Assembly (NCBI GenBank): GCA_041395565.1
Contig: JAWLAI010000002.1
Span: forward strand, 558,001 to 622,000
DNA from: Pseudomonadota bacterium
GTDB lineage: Bacteria > Pseudomonadota > Gammaproteobacteria > UBA9214
Length of the DNA stretch: 64,000 nt
Direction: 5' to 3'
How positions within the stretch are numbered: the first letter of the stretch is position 1; every line of letters begins with the position of its first letter. The notes below the pieces were generated by a model. It was not told the DNA's origin, did no database searches, and saw only the letters and a list, made by a program, of their open reading frames with translations. Positions 40,118 through 47,053 of this stretch are shown here, piece after piece. A program made the position numbers and the translations under genes.

Positions 40118-40891
40118 TCAGCCGTAGCGACCCTCGATGTAATCCGCGGTCTCGCTGTGGCGCGGGGTCACGAACAGCTCCTCCGTCGCGGTATGCTCGA
40201 TCACCTTGCCCAGCAGCATGAAGATGCACTCCTCGCTCGCGCGCCGCGCCTGCGCCATGTTGTGAGTGACGATGAGGATGGTGTACTCGCCGCGCAGTTC
40301 CCAGATCAGCTCTTCCACGGCCTCGGTACCCTTGGGATCGAGCGCCGAACACGGCTCGTCCATCAGCAGCACGGCAGGCTTGACCGGCAGCAGGCGTGCG
40401 ATACACAGCTTCTGCTGCTGTTCGAGTGACAGCCCGGTCGCCTTCTCATCCAGCCGGTCCTTGACCTGGTCCCACAGCAGCACCTGGCGCAGTGCCGCCT
40501 CCACGATCGCGTCGCGCTCGCGGCGCGAGCTCCGGTCCCGGCCGGCATGCAGGGCATGGCCGAACAACACGTTGTCGCGGATCGAGATGGGCAGCGGATT
40601 AGGGCGCTGGAAAACCATGCCCACCTGCTTGCGCACCTGCACCAACTCGACATCGGACGCATATACATTCTGACCCAGCACCTCGATCGCGCCCTCGATG
40701 CGGGCGTAACCGAGCCGCTCGTTGATGCGGTTGACACTGCGCAGCAGCGTGGACTTGCCGCAACCGGACGGCCCGATCAGCGAGGTGATATGGCCGCCGC
40801 GAATCGCGAGATCCACGTCGAACAGGGCCTGGAAGGTACCGTACCAGAGGTTGAGCCCGCGCGTGCGGATCGCGTACGTTGCTGCCTCCAT
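40118..40891 (-). CDS. pstB: PstB, phosphate ABC transporter ATPase with degenerate signature motif
   Basis: A 257-aa ABC ATPase of the phosphate importer. Its own nucleotide site is canonical: Walker A GPSGCGKST (40-48), Q-loop VFQRPNP (Gln95), Walker B VLLMDEP (174-180), H-loop VTHNMAQ (His210). The ABC signature, however, reads LSLEQ (154-158) where PstB normally has LSGGQ. The start at 40891 is set by TGATG overlap with the second ATPase gene upstream. Last gene of the pst run. See the second PstB for complementary defects. Confidence 0.93.
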   Translation of the reverse strand: MEAATYAIRTRGLNLWYGTFQALFDVDLAIRGGHITSLIGPSGCGKSTLLRSVNRINERLGYARIEGAIEVLGQNVYASDVELVQVRKQVGMVFQRPNPLPISIRDNVLFGHALHAGRDRSSRRERDAIVEAALRQVLLWDQVKDRLDEKATGLSLEQQQKLCIARLLPVKPAVLLMDEPCSALDPKGTEAVEELIWELRGEYTILIVTHNMAQARRASEECIFMLLGKVIEHTATEELFVTPRHSETADYIEGRYG

Positions 40892-41703
40892 CAGCCGAAC
40901 CTGCCTTCCACGTAGTCGCGGGTGCGCGGATCCCGCACCTGGCCGGTGAACAGATCCTCCGTGACGCCGATTTCGACACATTCCCCGTCCAGGAAGAAGG
41001 CGGTACGGTCGGCCAGGCGCCGTGCCTGCTGCACCAGGTTGGTGACCAGCAGGATGGTCATCTCCTGCTTCAGCTCCTTGAGCACGTCCTCGATGCGCAT
41101 GGTCGTGACCGGGTCGACCGCGATCGAGAATTCATCCAGCATCAGCAGTTCGGGATCCTGGGACAGTGCCCGTGCGATGGTCAGGCGCTGCTGCTGACCG
41201 CCGGACAAGAGGCTCCCCAGGGAACCGAGCCGGTCCTTGACCTCGTCCCAGAGTGCGGCCCGCTGCAGGCAGCGCTCGACGATCATGTCGAGCTCGCCCT
41301 TGCGGCGAATGCCGGCCAGGCGCGGCGCGAAGGCGACATTCTCGTACACCGTGAGCGGCAGACCGACCGGCAGCGGAAACACGACCCCGATGCGCGAACG
41401 CAGGGCGTAGATGTTGCGCACCCGGTTGACCGGACGGCCGTCGAAACGGATCGTACCGTCCACCTGCATGCCGCGCTCGAACTGGTCCATGCGATTGATC
41501 GCTTTCAGGAACGAGGTCTTGCCCGCATTGGCCGGACCGATGATGCCGAAGATCTCGTTGCGCCGGACCTCGAGGTTCACGGCGCGCAGCGCGAGCTGCG
41601 CGCCGTAGCGGATCGACAGGCCGGCCACCTCGAGCATGCCGGTACCATCGCCGCCGGCCGCCGCGCTGCCGCGATCCGCTGCCGCCATCGGGGTGGTCAC
41701 CAT
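40891..41703 (-). CDS. pstB: Second PstB-like ATPase with intact signature but degenerate ATP site
   Basis: A 270-aa ABC ATPase. The signature LSGGQ (166-170) is intact, but Walker A is GPANAGKT (56-63, Asn for the fourth-position Gly), the Q-loop position reads VVFPLP (Pro110 for Gln), Walker B continues DEF instead of DEP, and the H-loop reads VTNLVQQ (Asn222 for His). ATG 41703 overlaps the pstA stop by seven bases; an internal ATG at residue 6 or 23 could be used instead. It is probably one half of a heterodimer with the downstream PstB. The N-terminal 22 residues are Ala/Gly-rich and atypical. Confidence 0.9.
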   Translation of the reverse strand: MVTTPMAAADRGSAAAGGDGTGMLEVAGLSIRYGAQLALRAVNLEVRRNEIFGIIGPANAGKTSFLKAINRMDQFERGMQVDGTIRFDGRPVNRVRNIYALRSRIGVVFPLPVGLPLTVYENVAFAPRLAGIRRKGELDMIVERCLQRAALWDEVKDRLGSLGSLLSGGQQQRLTIARALSQDPELLMLDEFSIAVDPVTTMRIEDVLKELKQEMTILLVTNLVQQARRLADRTAFFLDGECVEIGVTEDLFTGQVRDPRTRDYVEGRFG

Positions 41704-42566
41704 TTCTTGCGCCCGCGCAGGTACATGCGAAACCCTATGGACAGGCTGTTCATCAGCAGCACCAGCGAGATCAACACCAGCGCCACACCGTAGGGCAGGT
41801 CCTCCGGCACGCCCGGTACCTGGGTCGCCACCACGAACAGGTGCAGCGACAGCGCCATGGTCTGGTCGAAGATGCCCTGGGGCAGGAACGGGGTGAAAAA
41901 CACGGCGCCGGTGAACATGATCGGCGCGGTCTCGCCCGTGGTGCGCGACACCTCGAGAATGACACCGGTGAGAATGCCGCTGACGGCATTCGGCAGCACG
42001 ATGCGGCGGATGGTCTGCCAGCGGGTCGCGCCCATGTTCCAGCATGCCTCACGGAACGCCATCGGCACCGCGCGCAGCGATTCGCGCGTCGACACGATGA
42101 CGACCGGCAGGGTCATGATCGCCAGGGTCAGGCTGGCGGACAGGATGCTGGTGCCGAAGCCGAAGAAGATGACGAAGGCCCCGACGCCGAACAGCGCATG
42201 CACGATGGACGGCACCCCGGCCAGGTTGATGATGGCCAGGTTGATGACGCGCGTGAACCAGTTGTCCGAGGCATACTCATTGAGGTAGATCGCCGCGGCC
42301 ACGCCGATCGGTACGGACACCAGCAGCGCCACCGTGACCAGCCAGATGGTACCGAGGAGTGCGGGAAAGATGCCGCCGGCGGTCATGCCGTCGGTCGGCG
42401 AGGTGAACAGGAAATCGATCGACAGCACGGAACCGCCCTTGTAGATGAGCGTCGCCAGGATGATCAGCACGGGCAGGATGAGCAGACCGGTCATGAGCAT
42501 GAACAGGATGCGGTACAGACCCTGGATGCGCCGGTTGCGGACATTGAGTTCGGTTTCGGTGAACAT
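41697..42566 (-). CDS. pstA: Phosphate ABC transporter permease PstA
   Basis: A 289-aa inner-membrane protein with six predicted segments; the ABC permease coupling loop is ESLRAVPMAFREACWNMGATRWQTIRRIVLPNA. The gene starts five bases after the pstC stop. PstA and PstC form the membrane channel of the high-affinity phosphate importer. Confidence 0.96.
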   Translation of the reverse strand: MFTETELNVRNRRIQGLYRILFMLMTGLLILPVLIILATLIYKGGSVLSIDFLFTSPTDGMTAGGIFPALLGTIWLVTVALLVSVPIGVAAAIYLNEYASDNWFTRVINLAIINLAGVPSIVHALFGVGAFVIFFGFGTSILSASLTLAIMTLPVVIVSTRESLRAVPMAFREACWNMGATRWQTIRRIVLPNAVSGILTGVILEVSRTTGETAPIMFTGAVFFTPFLPQGIFDQTMALSLHLFVVATQVPGVPEDLPYGVALVLISLVLLMNSLSIGFRMYLRGRKKW

Positions 42567-42571
42567 GGGAA

Positions 42572-43486
42572 TCAGCCCTTGCGGATGCCGCGCACGACCA
42601 GGTCGGCCGTCAGGTTGATGACGAATGTGACCAGGAACAGCAGGATGCCGATGGTGAACAGCGCCTGGTAGTGCTCCGAGCCAACCGCCGTCTCGCCGAG
42701 TTCAGCGGCAATCGTCGCCGTCAGGGCGCGCACCGAGTCGAACACGCTGGTCGGCAGATTGACCGAATGGCCCGTGGCCATCAGCACCGCCATGGTTTCG
42801 CCGAAGCCGCGGCCGATACCGAGCAGCACGGCACCCAGCAGCCCGTTCTTCGCTGCCGGCAGCACGACCTTGTAGATCACCTGCCAGCGCGTCGCGCCCA
42901 TCGCCTCGGCTGCCTCGCGGTAGCGGTCGGGTACCGCCTTGAGGGCGTCCTCGGCGATCGAGGTCATGATCGGGGCCACCATCAGGCCCAGGATCAGACC
43001 GGCGTTGAGCACGTTCAGTCCGACCGGCACGTCGAACAGCCGGATGATCAGCGGATTCATGATGGTGAGTCCGATGAATCCCCATACCACGGAGGGAATG
43101 GCGGCCAGTAATTCGACCAGCACCTTGAGGAATTCGCGGGTCTTGCCGGTCGCGAACTCGCCGATGTAGATCGCCGCACCCAGCGAAAACGGAATGGCCA
43201 CCAGCAACGCCAGCCCGGTCACGCTGGCGGTGCCCGCCAGCAGCGCCAGGATACCGTACTCCGGGGCGTCCTCGTCGCTGGGCTCCCAGTACTGGGACAG
43301 GAAGAATTCCTTCGGATCCATGGTGTCGAGGATGAACCCGAGCCCTTCCTTGGTAATGAAGATAAAGATCCCGATGATGAAAACGATGGCGGAAATACCG
43401 CTGATGAATACCAGCAGCTGGACGCAGCGGTCGATATACCAGTCGAGGTTGCGGCGGTCCAGATTGCTCGAGCTGCGCGCTGCCAT
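42572..43486 (-). CDS. pstC: Phosphate ABC transporter permease PstC
   Basis: A 304-aa permease with about six to seven hydrophobic segments, starting MAARSSSNLDRRNLDWYIDR with its first membrane helix near 22-45. It carries a typical coupling loop (EDALKAVPDRYREAAEAMGATRWQVI) and GIGRGFGETMAVLMATGHS. It sits 15 bp after the PhoU-fusion gene and just before pstA. Confidence 0.96.
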   Translation of the reverse strand: MAARSSSNLDRRNLDWYIDRCVQLLVFISGISAIVFIIGIFIFITKEGLGFILDTMDPKEFFLSQYWEPSDEDAPEYGILALLAGTASVTGLALLVAIPFSLGAAIYIGEFATGKTREFLKVLVELLAAIPSVVWGFIGLTIMNPLIIRLFDVPVGLNVLNAGLILGLMVAPIMTSIAEDALKAVPDRYREAAEAMGATRWQVIYKVVLPAAKNGLLGAVLLGIGRGFGETMAVLMATGHSVNLPTSVFDSVRALTATIAAELGETAVGSEHYQALFTIGILLFLVTFVINLTADLVVRGIRKG

Positions 43487-43501
43487 TGGTATGGGTAACG
43501 C

Positions 43502-44578
43502 TCAGGGCGCGTTCGGTCCGCGCAGGGTTTCCATCAGGTCGCGCACCCGGCTCGCGATGTCGCGGTACACGGTTTCCCAGGCTTCCGGCCGATCACCCTC
43601 CTCCGGCACGGCGCCCACCTGCCATTCGACCGCCGTGGTATGGAACGGCAATTGCTGAAAGTAGTGCCGGACCGGCCCCTGCAGGCTCACGATCACGTGC
43701 TTGTCGACCAGTTCCTGCGGCGTCAGGTCGAGCGGTGCCGGACCGGTGTCGCTCAGGTCGAAGCCGTGCTGCTCGAGGAAGCGGACCATCTGCGGGTTGA
43801 GCCCGGCTGCGGGATTTCTGCCGCAGCTGCTGTAACTGCCGCTGCCCGGATGCGTCTTGCGCGCCACGAGCTCCGCCATCTTGGCAAGCGCGCTGTTGTC
43901 CTCGTCGACGAACAGGATGTGGTAGACCTTGGGCGCCTTGATCTCGCCGGTGACCGCAAACACGGTCTCCTCGCACAGGTTCTTCGCCTGGTCGGCCACC
44001 CGCTTGAGGTGCGTGAGCACCACGAATACCACGAGCAGCTCCTTGACACTCTCGCGGTCGGGGTTCGAGGTCAGCGCGGAGTAGACGGACTCCAGGTCGT
44101 ATTCCATTTCCTGTTCCAGCACCATGGTCGCCCGTGCCATTTCCGCGTTCAGCGACGTGAAGGCCTCGATCGCCTGATCGAGCATGGTGCACGCCTCGTT
44201 CGCGATGCGATCCAGCTCGCGCCCCATTTCCCCGCCGGGCGGCGCGGTGAGCTGGCTGGAGGCGCGCGCGATGGTCACCGCGTAGTCGCCGATGCGTTCC
44301 AGCGCGATGTTGGCGCGAATCGCCGCCGACAGCAGCCGCAGATGACTGCCGCTCGGCAGGTGCACGGCGATGAAGGCATGGCAGCGGCGATCGATCTCGC
44401 GCATGGCCCGGTTGATGGAATGATCCGCGAGGATGGTCGCGGCGGCGAGCGCGCTGTCACCGGCCTGGAAGGCTCGCACCGCGTTCCTGATCGCGGTCAT
44501 GACCTGCCCTGCCATGTCCGCTATGCCGCTGCGGATCTGCTGGAGGTCGTGCTCCAGCCGTTGTTCGTAATGGCTCAT
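43502..44578 (-). CDS. phoU: PhoU domain protein fused to a pseudo-LMW-phosphatase domain
   Basis: A 358-aa protein. Residues 1-212 are two PhoU helical bundles (MREIDRRCHAFIAVHLPSG, RANIALERIGDYAVTIA; ELLVVFVVLTHLKRVADQAKN with the ERIGD/KRVAD metal-type motifs). Residues 218-330 align with low-molecular-weight protein tyrosine phosphatases/arsenate reductases: HILFVDEDNSALAKMAELVA matches the P-loop FVCxGNxCRSPMAE, but Cys becomes Asp225 and Arg becomes Leu231. SSCGRNPAAGLNPQMVRFLEQ and HGFDLSD are the following conserved helices. Catalysis is therefore unlikely; a phosphate-sensing or binding role is inferred. PhoU normally represses PhoR signalling via Pst. Confidence 0.88.
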   Translation of the reverse strand: MSHYEQRLEHDLQQIRSGIADMAGQVMTAIRNAVRAFQAGDSALAAATILADHSINRAMREIDRRCHAFIAVHLPSGSHLRLLSAAIRANIALERIGDYAVTIARASSQLTAPPGGEMGRELDRIANEACTMLDQAIEAFTSLNAEMARATMVLEQEMEYDLESVYSALTSNPDRESVKELLVVFVVLTHLKRVADQAKNLCEETVFAVTGEIKAPKVYHILFVDEDNSALAKMAELVARKTHPGSGSYSSCGRNPAAGLNPQMVRFLEQHGFDLSDTGPAPLDLTPQELVDKHVIVSLQGPVRHYFQQLPFHTTAVEWQVGAVPEEGDRPEAWETVYRDIASRVRDLMETLRGPNAP

Positions 44579-44592
44579 TGTGCTGACCCCGT

Positions 44593-44663
44593 CCGGTTAT
44601 CCAATCTGCCCCGCCGCGGCGAGGAGGCACCCGCACCACGCCTGCGGACAGCTGGATAACCGG
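44593..44663. repeat. 11-bp perfect inverted repeat between pstS and phoU
   Basis: CCGGTTATCCA (44593-44603) and TGGATAACCGG (44653-44663) enclose 49 nt in the pstS-phoU gap. In RNA it forms a stem with a large loop after the pstS stop, which could protect or terminate the pstS message and lower expression of the downstream genes. Confidence 0.6.
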
Positions 44664-44688
44664 CCACCGGCATGACCAGGGCGAAGGC

Positions 44689-45561
44689 CTACTCGCAACT
44701 GACCTTGCGTACCGGGGCGTAGCCCTTGTTGCTGATGATGCACTGGCCCTCGTCGCTGAGTACCCAGTCGAGGTAGGCCTTGACCTCGCCTTTCGGCGTG
44801 CCGCTGGTATACATCATCAGCGGCCGGGCGATGGGATAGCTGTTGTCACTGGCCGACTGCACGCTTGGCATCACGCAGGCATCGGCCGTGGTCTTGATAC
44901 AGACCATATTGACGTGATCGGTGGCATAGGCCAGGCCGCTGTAACCGATGGCGCAGGGGGTCTTCTCCACCAGATCGACGACGTCCTTCGATCCGTGCAT
45001 GTCCAGGGTACCCTGGCGATACTTGCCCTTGTCGCCCAGCACGGCCTCCTTGAAATAGGCGTAGGTGCCGGAATTGTTCTGCCGGCTGACCACGATGATC
45101 TCCTGCCCCTTGCAGCCCGGCACCTCGATGCCGAGGTCGGTCCATTTCGTGGCCTTGCCGCCGCGACCGAAGACCTCGCTCAGCTGCTCGATGGACAGCT
45201 CGTGCACCGGATTATCCTTGTTGATGAACACGGCCAGTGCGTCGTAACCGACGACATATTCCACCGGTTCATGGCCCTGCGCCTCGGCCTGCTTGATCTC
45301 CTTGTCCTTCATCTTGCGGCTGGCGTTAGCGATATCCACCGTGCCATTGATCAGCGCGGCGATACCCGTGCCGGACCCTCCGCCGGAGACCGCGACGGCC
45401 ACCTCCGGATTGACCTTCTGGTAGGCTTCCGCCCAGGCCTGGGCAACATTGACCAGTGTGTCGGAACCCTTGTTCTGGATTTCGGTGCGCGCGACGACAC
45501 CTGCTGAAAGCACGGCGATGCCGGCTGCGAGCAGTGCGGCATGAAGATGGTTCGGTTTCAT
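44689..45561 (-). CDS. pstS: Periplasmic phosphate-binding protein PstS
   Basis: A 290-aa solute-binding protein with signal peptide (MKPNHLHAALLAAGIAVLSAG) and strong GGGGGAG upstream of the ATG. Ligand-site segments are IQNKGSDTLVNVAQAWAEAY, AVSGGGSGTGIAALINGTVD and SRQNNSGTYAYFKEAV. Shorter than the E. coli protein (346 aa), as in the PstS subgroup with KGSDT. First gene of the pst-phoU operon, followed by an inverted repeat and phoU. Confidence 0.95.
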   Translation of the reverse strand: MKPNHLHAALLAAGIAVLSAGVVARTEIQNKGSDTLVNVAQAWAEAYQKVNPEVAVAVSGGGSGTGIAALINGTVDIANASRKMKDKEIKQAEAQGHEPVEYVVGYDALAVFINKDNPVHELSIEQLSEVFGRGGKATKWTDLGIEVPGCKGQEIIVVSRQNNSGTYAYFKEAVLGDKGKYRQGTLDMHGSKDVVDLVEKTPCAIGYSGLAYATDHVNMVCIKTTADACVMPSVQSASDNSYPIARPLMMYTSGTPKGEVKAYLDWVLSDEGQCIISNKGYAPVRKVSCE

Positions 45562-45605
45562 TGATACTCCCCCTGGTTATTTCTGCTTGGGACACCACTA
45601 CCGGC

Positions 45606-45623
45606 TTTGATTTTTTCATCAAA
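45606..45623. repeat. Short palindrome in the pstS leader
   Basis: TTTGAT (45606-45611) and ATCAAA (45618-45623) separated by six bases, about 45 bp upstream of pstS. The 6-nt spacer does not fit Fnr (N4). It could be a leader hairpin or operator. Confidence 0.35.
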
Positions 45624-45667
45624 ACAGTCGGTTGTATGGGATATTGTAGCCCGGACGCAGGCAATCT

Positions 45668-45700
45668 TGTAACAATACTGTAACATTCCTGTCATGATAT
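45668..45700 (+). promoter_or_regulatory. Candidate Pho box: three tandem 11-bp repeats between pstS and the CNNM gene
   Basis: TGTAACAATAC, TGTAACATTCC and TGTCATGATAT follow head to tail. Oriented by the TGTCAT sense they point to the plus strand (CNNM gene at 45791), but a minus-strand -10 candidate TACAAT (45648 to 45643) lies about 20 bp on the pstS side. The array may serve both divergent genes. Confidence 0.72.
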
Positions 45701-45790
45701 GTATCAATTGACATGATTTTTTTGACTGCCCATGGCCGCAATCACGGGTCATGAGCGATCCGGGTCTGCACGACTACGCCTGAACTGCGC

Positions 45791-47050
45791 ATGATAGAAC
45801 TGGCCGCCCTGCTGTTGTTGCTGATCCTTTCCGGAGTTTTCTCCGGCTCGGAAACGGCGCTGGTTTCCCTTTCCATTGGTCGCGTGGAGGGACTCGTCCG
45901 CGAGGGGCGACACGGCGCGGAAGCGTTGTACCGGCTCAAGCAGGATCCCTCGCGCATGCTGACCACGATCCTGATCGGCAACAACCTGGTGAACATCGCG
46001 GCGTCGGTACTCGCAACCGTGGTGGCCACGCGCTGGCTTGGCGCGGCAGGCCCCGGTGTCGCCGTCGGGGTGCTTACCATACTGGTGCTCGTGTTCGGCG
46101 AAATCACGCCGAAGAGCCTGGCCACACGCTACTCGGAACGCATCTCACTGTTCATCGCACCCGTCTTGCTCGGATTCATGCACCTGATCTATCCGGTGGT
46201 GTGGATCTTCGGTCGCTTCACGAGTTGGATCCATCAGCTCAGCAGCCATACCGGCGATCCCACCGTAACCGAGTCGGAATTCATCAGCATGCTGGAGCAC
46301 GGCGAACAGGAAGGCACCATCGAGCCCAGCGAGCGCGAACTGATCGAGCGCGTATTCGCGTTCAACGATCTGAAGGTGCGCGACGTAATGACCCCGCACA
46401 CGGCGATCTTCGCGCTCGAGGCGGGCCAGACGGTACGCGAGGGACTGCCTGCCATCCTGCAGGCGCAGTATTCCCGCATCCCGCTCTACGAACAGCACCG
46501 CGACCGGCTCTACAAGGTGCTGCACCTGCGCGACCTGCTCGAGGCACTGGCCGCTAACCGGCTGGACATCCCGCTGCGGGAACTCGCCCGCGATCCGCTA
46601 TTCGTACCCCAGTACCAGCCGATCGACGAACTTTTCGCGGAATTCCAGCGCAGCAAGCGCATGTTCGCCATCGTCGTGGACGAATACGGCGTGGTCAGGG
46701 GACTGGTCACCCAGGAGGACCTGCTGGAAGAACTGGTCGGCGAGATCTACGACGAGAGCGACGTGACGGAACCGGAGGTCACCGGGATCTCCGCGGACGA
46801 GCTGGTGGTCGCAGGCACCACGGAACTGCGCGTGGTCGAGGAGTATTTCGGTCTCGACCTGCCGGGCAAACCGACCGACACGGTCAACCTCTGGATCCTC
46901 ACGCACACCGAGTGCATCCCGCGCAAGGACGAGCAGTTCGACATCGACGGCCTGGACGTGAGAATCCGCGCCGCCACGCCGCGCCGCATCGAGCAGGTCA
47001 GGATCAGGCGCAGCGCCGAAACCAGTGCAGAGGCGGCGGCGCCGGCGTGA
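45791..47050 (+). CDS. CNNM/CorC-type membrane protein with CBS domains
   Basis: A 419-aa protein: DUF21/CNNM transmembrane domain (1-~185; ILSGVFSGSETALVSLS, LIGNNLVNIAASVLAT, VLVFGEITPKSLA), two CBS domains (about 195-320; VRDVMTPHTAIFALEAGQTV, IVVDEYGVVRGLVTQEDLLEELVGEI) and the C-terminal CorC/HlyC domain (~335-405). The family exports or regulates Mg2+/Co2+. Placement opposite pstS beside a Pho-like array, and convergent with a Na/Pi cotransporter, suggests coupling of Mg2+ and phosphate balance, which is inference. Confidence 0.92.
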   Translation: MIELAALLLLLILSGVFSGSETALVSLSIGRVEGLVREGRHGAEALYRLKQDPSRMLTTILIGNNLVNIAASVLATVVATRWLGAAGPGVAVGVLTILVLVFGEITPKSLATRYSERISLFIAPVLLGFMHLIYPVVWIFGRFTSWIHQLSSHTGDPTVTESEFISMLEHGEQEGTIEPSERELIERVFAFNDLKVRDVMTPHTAIFALEAGQTVREGLPAILQAQYSRIPLYEQHRDRLYKVLHLRDLLEALAANRLDIPLRELARDPLFVPQYQPIDELFAEFQRSKRMFAIVVDEYGVVRGLVTQEDLLEELVGEIYDESDVTEPEVTGISADELVVAGTTELRVVEEYFGLDLPGKPTDTVNLWILTHTECIPRKDEQFDIDGLDVRIRAATPRRIEQVRIRRSAETSAEAAAPA

Positions 47051-47053
47051 GTG

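Noticed and set aside
45606..45623. TTTGAT-N6-ATCAAA as an Fnr site for pstS
   Set aside because: Fnr/Anr sites need a 4-bp spacer between TTGAT and ATCAA; here the spacer is six.
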